Below are positions 9,075 through 17,093 of a stretch of 64,000 bases of DNA, piece by piece. The DNA comes from Mesorhizobium sp. PAMC28654 (GTDB taxonomy: Bacteria > Pseudomonadota > Alphaproteobacteria > Rhizobiales > Rhizobiaceae). Location: assembly GCF_020616515.1 (NCBI RefSeq), contig NZ_CP085135.1:3224001-3288000 (forward strand). The letters run 5' to 3'. The position numbers and the translations under genes were made by a program. The stretch's first letter is position 1; each line of letters starts with the position of its first letter. The notes under the pieces were generated by a model. It did not search any database. It was not told where the DNA came from and saw only the letters and a list, made by a program, of their open reading frames with translations.

Positions 9075-10593
9075 CCGGACAAAGGCCGCGGCATTCCCGG
9101 TCGACCGCAACGACCTCGAGCTGATCAAGAGCGCCCATCCCCCGCATTGGCGAAACCCCGACCCGGCGGGCCCGTACAATCTTGTGGTCATCGGCGCCGG
9201 CCCAGCCGGGCTGACCGCCGCGCGCGAGGCGGCGAGCCTTGGCGCGAAAGTCGCGCTTATCGAGCGCGGCCTCATCGGCGGGGCTTGCGTCAATGTCGGC
9301 TGCATCCCTTCAAAGTCGCTGATCCGCACGGCCAGGCTTTATGCCGACATGCGCGATGCCGAGAATTTCGGCGGCGACACGCCGGACCGTCTTCGGGTCG
9401 ACTTTCAGCGGGCGATGACGAGAATGCGGCAAATCCGGCAGCGGATCGGCCGCGCCGATAGCGCCCAGACGATCGCGTCCGAGGGCATAGACCTCTACTT
9501 CGGCGAGGCGCGATTCTCCGGGCGGGACACGGTCGCGGTCGCGGACAAGACGCTGCATTTCAGGAGGGCATTGGTCGCGACGGGAGCCCGCCCGAGCCTG
9601 CCGGCGATCCCTGGGCTGGTCGAGGCCGGATATCTCGACAATGAAAACGCGTTCGACCTCGTGGACCTTCCGCCAAGGCTGCTGGTCATCGGCGGCGGAC
9701 CGCTCGGCTGCGAAGCCGCGCAGGCCTTCTGCCTTCTGGGAGCAAAGGTCATCCTGGCGCAGCGCGATCCGATGTTCCTGCCTGGTGAAGAACGCGACGC
9801 CGCCCAGATCCTTTCGGACGCGCTGGCGCGCGAGGGGGTGGAAGTTCGCCTCAACACCGAAGTGGTGGCGGTGCGCACGGAAGGTGGGAAGAAGCTCGCC
9901 GACCTGGTGCGCGACGACGACACCACGACGATTTCCGTCGACGAGATCGTCACCGGCATCGGCCGTTCGCCCAATGTCGACGGTCTCGACCTGGAAAATG
10001 CCGGGGTGGCATACGACGCCAACGGCATCAAGGTGGACGACTATCTCAGGACCACGAACCCGCTGGTCTATGCGGCGGGCGACGTCTGTCTCGAATACAA
10101 ATTCACCCACACCGCCGAGGCAACCGCCCGCATCGTTGTGCGGAACGCGCTGTTTTTCGGTCGCAAGAGGCTGAGCGAGCTGGTCGTTCCGTGGTGTACC
10201 TATACCGATCCGGAGATCGCCCATGTCGGACTTTATCCAGCGCAGGCACGCAAGAACGGCATCCCGGTCAAGACCTATACAGTGCTGATGCACGATGTCG
10301 CCCGCGCGGTGATGGACGGCGAGGAAGAGGGGTTCGTCAAGGTTCACGTCAAGGAAGGATCCGACCGCATACTCGGCGCGACGGTCGTCGCCAGCCATGC
10401 AGGCGAAATGATCAACGCGGTGTCACTCGCCATCACCTCTGGCATGGGGCTGCGTGCGCTGGCCGATGTCATCCATCCCTTCCCGACGCAGGCCGAAGGG
10501 ATCAAGATGGCTGGAGACGCCTACAGGCGGACAAGGCTCACGCCCTTCTGGATGCGGCTGTCGCAGCGCTGGCTGGCCTGGTCCCGGCAGTGA
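9064..10593 (+). CDS. Mercuric-reductase-like pyridine nucleotide-disulfide oxidoreductase
   Basis: A class I flavoprotein disulfide reductase of about 509 residues. The FAD fold (VVIGAGPAGLTAAREAA) is near the N-terminus, the redox disulfide motif is GGACVNVGCIPSKSL, the NAD(P)H fold is LLVIGGGPLGCEAAQAF, and the second FAD site is NPLVYAAGDVCLEYKFTH. The C-terminal active-site segment reads HPFPTQAEGIK. It lacks the C-terminal cysteine pair and the N-terminal heavy-metal domain of true MerA, so Hg(II) reduction should not be assumed. ATG 9064 has a G-rich stretch nine bases upstream; ATG 9055 is also in frame. It overlaps the upstream gene, placing a redox enzyme in a glycosidase operon. 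Confidence 0.9.
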   Translation: MSRDRTKAAAFPVDRNDLELIKSAHPPHWRNPDPAGPYNLVVIGAGPAGLTAAREAASLGAKVALIERGLIGGACVNVGCIPSKSLIRTARLYADMRDAENFGGDTPDRLRVDFQRAMTRMRQIRQRIGRADSAQTIASEGIDLYFGEARFSGRDTVAVADKTLHFRRALVATGARPSLPAIPGLVEAGYLDNENAFDLVDLPPRLLVIGGGPLGCEAAQAFCLLGAKVILAQRDPMFLPGEERDAAQILSDALAREGVEVRLNTEVVAVRTEGGKKLADLVRDDDTTTISVDEIVTGIGRSPNVDGLDLENAGVAYDANGIKVDDYLRTTNPLVYAAGDVCLEYKFTHTAEATARIVVRNALFFGRKRLSELVVPWCTYTDPEIAHVGLYPAQARKNGIPVKTYTVLMHDVARAVMDGEEEGFVKVHVKEGSDRILGATVVASHAGEMINAVSLAITSGMGLRALADVIHPFPTQAEGIKMAGDAYRRTRLTPFWMRLSQRWLAWSRQ

Positions 10594-10710
10594 AGCACAT
10601 CGCTGGCGCGATGCGTGCCGTTTGTGAACACAAGGGCATTGCCAGGGCTGAAGGCCTTGCAGTATCGCTCCCGAACTCGCATCGAAGACACGACAGGAAG
10701 GCCAGATAGA

Positions 10711-11916
10711 TTGCCAATCCCGAGTCCGAGCAAAGAAACGCGGACATTGATAGTGTGCCACGAGCCAGCCTTTCCACCTGTCTCTGGCGCGGATCTCAGA
10801 AATTACCGCAACGCCGAGTTGGCCGCCGAATACGGGCCGGTCTGCCTGGTCTCGGTCCGGCCCCAGACCGACCCATCGCGACCACTCGATCCCCTGATCC
10901 ATACGGTAGCGCTTGCGATCGAGGGGGAGGCCCAGACAAGCTCGATCGGCTGGTGGAGGATGGCCGGCGAGAACCGAATCTCGCGCTCCGCCCTGACGCG
11001 CCTCGAAGCTCTGGTCCGAACGTTTCGCCCAGACACCATCGTGGTCGAGGGCATTGCGCTGTTCAAGCTGCTCCACCCTTTGCGACCGCTGGCCAGCCAG
11101 CTGATTCTCGACATGCACAATGTCGAGTCCGATCTCGCGGGACAGTTGCGGCGGAACGCTCGGGGGCTGTCCGCCGTCACAGGTGCGTCCGGGCTCAGAC
11201 GCCTCGAAAGAAAAGCCCTTTCGATCGTCGACAGGGTCTGGGTCTGTTCCAGCCAAGATCGCGAAAAACTGAACGCTCATGCCCGGCATCGCGTGCCGAT
11301 CGATGTCGTGCCGAACGGCATCCCTCGCGCCGAGGACATTCCGTCGGCCTTGCCGGCGCAGGCCACGACCGGCAACGGCTTTCCGGTCATCCTGTTCGTC
11401 GGGCATCTCGGCTACGAGCCGAATGTCGATGCCGCCATGCGACTTGCCGGCACCATCCTGCCCGGCATCCGCACGGCACTACCGGATGCCAGGCTCATCA
11501 TCGCGGGTCGTGCGCCCCAGCCAAAGGTCGAAGCCCTGGCGGAACTGCCAGGCATTACGCTGGTCGAGAGCCCTAGCGATCTGACGCCGCTGCTGAAGAG
11601 CGCGCACCTGACCATCGTTCCACTTTCAAGCGGCGGTGGCACGCGCATCAAGCTGCTCGAAGCGATGGCCTGGGGCGTTCCGGTGATTGCGACCCCGCTG
11701 GCGGCCGAAGGCCTCGACCTCATTGATGGTGATGAGGTGCTCCTCTCGGAATCGGATGAAGGCCTTACGGACGCGGCCGTCGCCCTTTGCAGGGATCGCG
11801 ACCGCCTTGCGCGTCAGCGCATGCGTGCGCACGAGGCAGTGTGGGCGCGCTTTGGCCCTGAAGCCATCCGCAATGCCATGCGCCGCGGATTAGGACTGGA
11901 CGATGCCGCCAGATAA
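10711..11916 (+). CDS. GT4-like glycosyltransferase
   Basis: A GT-B fold glycosyltransferase of about 401 residues if started at TTG 10711, which has AGGAAGG nine bases upstream; a GTG at 10615 would add 32 residues that look non-conserved. The N-terminal half starts TLIVCHEPAFPPVSGADLRNY and includes ILDMHNVESDL; the C-terminal nucleotide-sugar domain has VILFVGHLGYEPNVDAA, RLIIAGRAPQPKV, the SGGGTRIKLLEAMAWG motif and VPVIATPLAAEGLD. This arrangement is that of sugar transferases for exopolysaccharide or lipopolysaccharide. It lies upstream of two further glycosyltransferase genes, so all three may decorate one surface glycan. Donor and acceptor are unknown. Confidence 0.87.
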   Translation: MPIPSPSKETRTLIVCHEPAFPPVSGADLRNYRNAELAAEYGPVCLVSVRPQTDPSRPLDPLIHTVALAIEGEAQTSSIGWWRMAGENRISRSALTRLEALVRTFRPDTIVVEGIALFKLLHPLRPLASQLILDMHNVESDLAGQLRRNARGLSAVTGASGLRRLERKALSIVDRVWVCSSQDREKLNAHARHRVPIDVVPNGIPRAEDIPSALPAQATTGNGFPVILFVGHLGYEPNVDAAMRLAGTILPGIRTALPDARLIIAGRAPQPKVEALAELPGITLVESPSDLTPLLKSAHLTIVPLSSGGGTRIKLLEAMAWGVPVIATPLAAEGLDLIDGDEVLLSESDEGLTDAAVALCRDRDRLARQRMRAHEAVWARFGPEAIRNAMRRGLGLDDAAR

Positions 11917-11969
11917 ACCTTAGGTTACTCTCGAGGGTCAAAATTTAATCAAAGGTCGATGGACTGCCG

Positions 11970-13538
11970 ATGATTCCACCAATATTGCATCAGACGTGGA
12001 AGACCGACAACGTCCCGACCCGGTTTCAGGGTTATATTGAGAGCTGGAATAAACATCATCCCGACTGGACGATGATGTTCTGGAGCGACCGTAAACTCCT
12101 GGAATTCGTGGCCGAACACTATCCTCACTTCCTGCCTGTCTATTGCAGCTATCCACATGGCGTACTTCGCGCTGATGCTGGACGCTACATGCTTCTCCAT
12201 CATTTCGGCGGGGTCTACGCCGACATCGACTGCGAATGCGCGGCGCCCTTCGATCCGATCATGGGCGAGGAGCGGATCGTGGTTTGCAAGGAGCCGGATT
12301 CGCATGCGTTGGTCCAAGCGAATTTTCGCGGCCTGCCCTATCTGATCTTCAACGGCACGATAGCGAGCCCACCCCGGCATCCGTTCTGGCTTCACGTGCT
12401 GTCGCTGCTACCCGGACTGGTCAATGCCAAGGAAGCGATCGACGCCACGGGACCGTGCATGCTGACGTCGGCGCAACGCGGCTACGATGACCAGGCGGCT
12501 TTCTCCATACACCCCTCCAGCCTGTTTTGCCCCGTCGATTCGGCGGGGCGTGCCGACAGCCAATCCCGAGGGCCGACCTTGTCGATCCACCACTGGGCGG
12601 GCACATGGTGGAAGGCACCGCCGCCACCACGATTGTGGGACAAGATCCGAACGCGCGCCTATCGGCTCCGGCACCAGTTGACGCGCGGCGCCTGTCTCGA
12701 CGAAGTCACCGCCAAGAGCAGTGTCAGTCCGGGAGCGCTGGCATCACCAGGACCCACGGGGCCGAACATTGCCATTCTGGTGCCGCTTCGCGACGCGGCG
12801 GATCATATCCGGCCGTTTCTCGATACGTTGCAAGCGCTCGACTATCCCAGGGACAGGATCAAGCTGGTGTTCTGCGAAGGCGACAGCACGGACGGAAGCT
12901 GGGAAAAGCTGCAGGAGGCGACGGCCGCCATCCGCGAGAAATATCGCGGAATCAAACTGCTACGCAAACATCTGGGAACGAGCCTTGACCGGGAAAAGCG
13001 CGCGAAACCAAGGCACCAGCGGGTAAGGCGCGGCGCCATCGCCAAGGTGCGAAACCATCTCATCGACCATGGGCTGGACGGCGACGACGACTGGGCGCTG
13101 TGGATTGATATCGACGTCTGGCGGTTTCCCGGCGACGTCGTGAACCAGCTGATCGGAACCGGGCACCGCATCGCCGTTCCCAATTGTGTCAAGATCGCCC
13201 GTGGCGGCAGCTTCGACCTCAACACTTTTGTCGCGACCAGGTTCGACAAGGACTATCGCTACTATCGCCTCATACGTGGCGGCCTCTACCAACCACCCTC
13301 GACATCGCCAAACCGTCTCTATCTCAGCGACGTCAGGCATCTCGACATCATCGGGCTCGATGGCGTCGGCGGCACGATGCTCCTTGTTGACGCGGCCTTG
13401 CACCGAGGCGGCCTTCGTTTTCCCGAAATTCCCTATCGCGATCTCATCGAGACGGAAGGTTTTGGCGCTCTCGCCAATGACCTCGGCATCAGGCCGGTCG
13501 GACTTCCCAAGCTGGAGATATTCCACGTGCCCTGGTGA
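11970..13538 (+). CDS. Bifunctional-looking glycosyltransferase: GT32-like domain fused to GT62 (Anp1)-like domain
   Basis: The 522-residue protein has two unlike transferase modules. Residues 1-240 resemble the GT32 'DXD sugar-binding' family: IPPILHQTWKTDNVP, LRADAGRYMLLHHFGGVYADID with the DxD near residues 88-90, and IHHWAGTWW near the module end. After a Gly/Pro/Ser-rich linker, residues about 263-522 resemble the fungal Anp1/Mnn9 (GT62) fold: ILVPLRDAADHIRPF, LVFCEGDSTDGSW, a basic stretch (KRAKPRHQRVRRGAIAKVRN), WALWIDIDVWRFPGDVV with the second DxD, and VGGTMLLVDAALHRGG. No membrane segment is present. It is 53 bases after the GT4-like gene on the same strand. Yeast relatives of both modules make mannan, but bacterial specificity is unknown. 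Confidence 0.82.
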   Translation: MIPPILHQTWKTDNVPTRFQGYIESWNKHHPDWTMMFWSDRKLLEFVAEHYPHFLPVYCSYPHGVLRADAGRYMLLHHFGGVYADIDCECAAPFDPIMGEERIVVCKEPDSHALVQANFRGLPYLIFNGTIASPPRHPFWLHVLSLLPGLVNAKEAIDATGPCMLTSAQRGYDDQAAFSIHPSSLFCPVDSAGRADSQSRGPTLSIHHWAGTWWKAPPPPRLWDKIRTRAYRLRHQLTRGACLDEVTAKSSVSPGALASPGPTGPNIAILVPLRDAADHIRPFLDTLQALDYPRDRIKLVFCEGDSTDGSWEKLQEATAAIREKYRGIKLLRKHLGTSLDREKRAKPRHQRVRRGAIAKVRNHLIDHGLDGDDDWALWIDIDVWRFPGDVVNQLIGTGHRIAVPNCVKIARGGSFDLNTFVATRFDKDYRYYRLIRGGLYQPPSTSPNRLYLSDVRHLDIIGLDGVGGTMLLVDAALHRGGLRFPEIPYRDLIETEGFGALANDLGIRPVGLPKLEIFHVPW

Positions 13539-13561
13539 AGCGGCCCGATGCGAGGCCGGGT

Positions 13562-14541
13562 TCAGCCAAGGGCCTTCCGCCAGCGTCTCAGCTTGGTCCG
13601 CAGGAAAGCGATGCGGCCAAACGGCAGCGATGGCCGGTCCGACGGCGGGCTATGCCGTTCGCGCATGCGTTGATGCACAAGCGCCACCAAACGACACTCC
13701 GCCGACGCGTTCAGTCCCTGAATGCGCCTGGCCAGACACTCAGGCAGCGGGTTCGCGCGCCAGGCGAAATAAGCTTCATAGGCTTGCGGCGTTTCGATCA
13801 GATGATGAAGGTAAGAGGCGAGATCCGCGGGGCTGCTGAAGGCCGAGGCATTGATGTATGAGTTGGCAGGCACGAATTCGTCGACATTCGGGGCGCCGAG
13901 ATAGACCGGCACAGTGCCAGCAATCAGCGGGTCATATATTTTCTCGGTCACGTAGTCCGGCGAGATCGAATTCTCCAGGGCAAGGCAGAACCGATACCGC
14001 GCAATGGTTTCGACCTTCGTTTGCCGGCCAAGATCAGGTCCCTTGATCGTTCGAGTGGGATTATGCCGCCCATAGGAATCGATCCCGATGTGCCGGGCAA
14101 GTTCTGCCGCGAATGCGATACGGCCGCTGCGATCGATCGCAGCGGATTGGAAATGCGCGACGGGGACGCTTTCGGTTTTCGCTGGCCGGGAACCTCCTTG
14201 CGCAGCCTCCCACCATTTTGAGTCCGGCAGGTAGGGCCGCCAGACATCCGACCCGGATTCATGGGTCATCGTGATGTCGAAATTCCGCATGAACCCGGGG
14301 GCGGCCATCAGGGGGTAGTTCTCCCGGCTTTCCATCGACCAGCCCACCCAATATTGGCCGGGATATTTGCGGGCGTCGCGTATCTCGCGAAAATCCGGAA
14401 GATGGAAGATCACTGCCGTCGCGTCGGAGAGATGGCGGCGGTCGACGCTCCATCGCACCGGCAGCGTGGAATGGCCGCGACGTCCACAGGTCTACCGAAG
14501 AACGAGGTGTAGAAAAGAAAAATCGGCTCGTCTGACTGCAT
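13562..14541 (-). pseudogene. GT10 alpha-1,3-fucosyltransferase-like gene with an N-terminal frameshift
   Basis: The main frame (from 14458 down) carries the GT10 hallmarks: GWSMESRENYP, YRFCLALENS, DYVTEKIYDPLIAGTVPVYLG and NSYINASAF. Its own only start would be a GTG that cuts off the first strand of the fold. The missing part is upstream in another frame: ATG 14541 opens MQSDEPIFLFYTSFFGRPVD, the normal GT10 beginning, and loses frame between about 14460 and 14485. One missing base explains it, giving 326 residues when restored. The family transfers L-fucose from GDP-fucose to glycans. The gene converges with the GT32-GT62 gene. It may be a sequencing error, a recent mutation, or a shortened gene starting at 14458. 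Confidence 0.8.
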
Positions 14542-14636
14542 GAGCGCGTACCCTCAGCGCAAATGCCCCCCGCTCCGCTTTACGCTCCTGTTCCAGCTTG
14601 TGGAAGGTATTCTTTCAGTGCCCCGGGGATCAACGA

Positions 14637-15317
14637 TCAGGCAGCGGCCTCGCCACGCCTTAGCTGGCTGACAATTTCATCGACGGCGTAGGCGACATGC
14701 CTCCTGAGCAGCAGCGACGTCTCGTCGGCCTGCCTGCGGCGATAGGCTTCGAAGATTTCGCGATGCTCCTGGAGGGCCTTTGCCTGGGCCTTGGCGGGCT
14801 CGATCTGCAGGCGCAGATAGCGGTCGGCGGAACTGAAAAGCGTCTGGACGACGGCCATCGAGCGCGGCCGCATGGACGGTTCCAGCAAGGTGGTGTGGAA
14901 TGCCCAGTTGAGGCGGCTGAGTTCCCTCGGATCGTCGCCCCGGCCAATGGCGGCTTCATAGGCGCGCATCGCTGTCTCGGCCGTGGCAATCTCCTGGTCG
15001 GACACGCGCGCAATCGCCTTCTCGACCAGGAAAGGCTCGAGCAGAAGCCGCGCATCGAACAGGTCGACCGCATCGTCCGCTGACAGTTCCGAGACCATCG
15101 CGCCACGATGCGTGCGGATGACGACCAGACGATCGGCCTCCAGTTGCAGAAGCGCCTCGCGCACGGGAATGCGACTCACGCCGAGTTCGGCGGCAATGGC
15201 CTCCTGACGGATCTGGTGCCCGCCAGGATAATCGCCGCCGATGATCCTGGCGGCGATGTATTCGGCGACCATAGCCGTGACGGTCTGGCGCTGGAGCGGC
15301 CTGTTGGCTGGGGGCAT
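14637..15317 (-). CDS. GntR-family regulator, FadR/FCD type
   Basis: 226 residues from ATG 15317 (GGGAA seven bases upstream; longer in-frame extension is arginine-rich and not family-like). The N-terminal winged helix spans about residues 10-75 (QTVTAMVAEYIAARIIGGDY, LGVSRIPVREALLQLEADRLV), followed by the all-helical FCD ligand domain (DLFDARLLLEPFLVEKAI, NWAFHTTLL, HREIFEAYRRR). FCD regulators usually sense small organic acids. It is the last gene of the minus-strand group with the DapA-like, aldehyde dehydrogenase and MttB genes, and a perfect palindrome lies before the DapA-like gene. It probably controls that group. Confidence 0.92.
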   Translation of the reverse strand: MPPANRPLQRQTVTAMVAEYIAARIIGGDYPGGHQIRQEAIAAELGVSRIPVREALLQLEADRLVVIRTHRGAMVSELSADDAVDLFDARLLLEPFLVEKAIARVSDQEIATAETAMRAYEAAIGRGDDPRELSRLNWAFHTTLLEPSMRPRSMAVVQTLFSSADRYLRLQIEPAKAQAKALQEHREIFEAYRRRQADETSLLLRRHVAYAVDEIVSQLRRGEAAA

Positions 15318-15393
15318 GCGGCGTTCCCGGATCCATTTCCTGTTCTTCGAGGGATGCCATCTCCAACGCGGCCAGACACCGCGCCGGGCAGGC

Positions 15394-16289
15394 CTATGCC
15401 TGCTTGAGCTGCTCGATCGCCGTCTTGATGGTGGCAATGACACGCTCGCGTTCCTCGCCAACTAGCTAGCAGCAGGCGCGGCGCCCGGGTCCATTCCGGC
15501 GCGCCATAGACAAGATGCTCGGCCATCTTGATGTACTGGACAAGCTTCACGTGCGTATCGAGATGGGGGATGGCGTCATGATGCGGTAGAGATCGCGCGC
15601 CCCGGCGAAATTGCCGGCCGCGCACAGATTGAAGATCTCCACGCATTCCCTGGGCCACGCATTGGTCATGCCGGACACCAAGCCGGTGGCGCCGAGTGAC
15701 ATGCTTTCGACGATCTGGTCGTCGACGCCGCAGAAGATATCGAAGCGGTTGCCCAGCGCGATGAACATGTCGGTAACGCGGCGCACGTCACCCGTTTCTT
15801 CCTTGACCGCCACGAGCGTCGGGCAGTCCGCCAGCACCTTCAGGATGTCGGGCGTGACATCGACGCCATAGGCGATCGGGTTGTTGTAGATCATGATCGG
15901 CAGGTCGCTGGCGCCGGCGATCGCCTTGTACCAGGCGGCCGTCTCGCGCGGGTCGGTCCTGTAGCCAAGGCTTGGAAACACCATCAGGCCTTCGGCGCCG
16001 AAGTCCTGGTATTTACGGGCGCTAGTGACGGCATTGGCGGTCGAAATCTCGGCGAGGCCGGAAAGCAGTGGAACGCGACCGGCGACAACCTCCTTGGCGG
16101 CCCGCACGACGGCTTCCCGCTCCCGAGGCTGCAGCGATGCGTTCTCGCCCAGCATCGGCAGCACGATGATGCCCGAGACACCATTGGCGATCAGGCGGTC
16201 GATGCTCGCCTGCGTCGCCTTGGATTGATGGAGCCGTCCTGTTCCAGCTTGGTCGTGACCGCCGGAAACACACCCTGCCAATGCGTCAT
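15394..16289 (-). pseudogene. DapA-superfamily lyase/dehydratase gene broken by three frameshifts
   Basis: Read in pieces, the protein is a DHDPS/N-acetylneuraminate-lyase-type aldolase. ATG 16289, behind a strong AGGAGG, opens MTHWQGVFPAVTTKLEQDGS; the frame is lost near 16222-16228, resumes as KATQASIDRLIANGV, includes IMIYNNPIAYG (active Tyr) and LVAVKEETGD (Schiff-base Lys), breaks again in a CCCCC run near 15572, continues HLDTHVKLVQYIKMAEHL, and breaks a third time at a doubled CTAG near 15463, ending ERVIATIKTAIEQLKQA. Two single-base losses and one 4-base gain restore a 297-residue protein, the normal family length. Relatives beside an aldehyde dehydrogenase often make 2-oxoglutarate semialdehyde from deoxy-keto-sugar acids or hydroxyproline intermediates. 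Likely inactive as sequenced. Confidence 0.85.
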
Positions 16290-16327
16290 TTTTCCGCTCC
16301 TCCTCGCAAAACCTACCAGCGGCCAAA

Positions 16328-16339
16328 ATTGGATCCAAT
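16328..16339. promoter_or_regulatory. Perfect 12-bp palindrome ATTGGATCCAAT upstream of the DapA-like gene
   Basis: The palindrome lies 39 bases upstream of the DapA-like start, in the 212-base space after the DUF1349 gene. Operators of FCD-type GntR regulators are often short AT-flanked palindromes of this kind, and such a regulator gene is the next one downstream. It therefore suggests that the DapA-like and gntR genes have their own regulated promoter inside the cluster. Binding is inferred. Confidence 0.5.
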
Positions 16340-16501
16340 CTTACAATATGCAAAATCGAGCGCAAGAGACCGCCTCGCGGTGGAGAGCACTGCGAAGTGT
16401 CGACGGCGCAACGACGTTGCGCCGAATTCTGATCGGGAATATGGCCTTGGCGAAGCCTGCCGGCGCGGCAAGGAAAACCGCGCTGAACCGGGTGGTCTGC
16501 C

Positions 16502-17089
16502 TCAGTCGTGAAGATCGCGCGGGATTGGCGGGCCGACCGAGAAATCCGCGAAGGTCACTTCAAAACCCTCGCGCTGCGGCGAGCAGCACATCATGCCGAC
16601 ATCGACTGTTTTCGACGGTGGGAAATAGGCGAGACGCACCGGTTTCCAGTGGCCATCGGCCGCGCTGAGATACTGGACGCGGATCGTCTCCGCGTGGCGG
16701 GTCAGCCGGATCCTGACGCCGTTGGGATCTGCCGGAATGGTGGCCAGCGACCAGTCCGAGGCGTCGTTGGTGACGACGACGGAAAAGTACATCAGCCCAT
16801 CGGTGTATTCGATGCCTGCCTTGATCCAATGCGTCTCGCTCAATCTGATCATCAGCCCGGCCTGGTCGTAGAGCACCTCGTAGTTCCCCCTGACCGTGAC
16901 CTCGGCGCTGAAATCACCCTCGACCGACTGGTGGAGGAAGTGGCCGTTGTCGCGCCAGAAATCATAGAAGGTCTCGCGCCAGAAGTCGGTTTCCTTGCCG
17001 GTGCGCACATGGTGTGTATTGCCAACCGCCGCATGGTGCGGCGGCGGGTTGAGCCAGGTCAGGCCAGCGGCGGGGGTTTTCTCCACCAT
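16502..17089 (-). CDS. DUF1349 (concanavalin A-like fold) protein
   Basis: 195 residues from ATG 17089, four bases after the aldehyde dehydrogenase stop (a TTG at 17104 would overlap that gene). The sequence shows the DUF1349 landmarks: FWRETFYDFWRDNGHF, GDFSAEVTVRGNYEVLYDQAG, MIRLSETHWIKAGIEY, WSLATIPA, LTRHAETIRVQYL and VDVGMMCCSPQREGFEV. The family adopts a jelly-roll like carbohydrate-binding lectins and is common beside sugar-catabolic genes, but its function is not established. No signal peptide or membrane segment is seen. Spacing makes it part of the aldehyde dehydrogenase transcript. Confidence 0.88.
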   Translation of the reverse strand: MVEKTPAAGLTWLNPPPHHAAVGNTHHVRTGKETDFWRETFYDFWRDNGHFLHQSVEGDFSAEVTVRGNYEVLYDQAGLMIRLSETHWIKAGIEYTDGLMYFSVVVTNDASDWSLATIPADPNGVRIRLTRHAETIRVQYLSAADGHWKPVRLAYFPPSKTVDVGMMCCSPQREGFEVTFADFSVGPPIPRDLHD

Positions 17090-17093
17090 ATGA

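Noticed and set aside
9064..10593. A genuine mercuric reductase and mercury-resistance locus
   Set aside because: The C-terminal cysteine pair and the N-terminal metal-binding domain are absent, and no merR, merT or merP is nearby.
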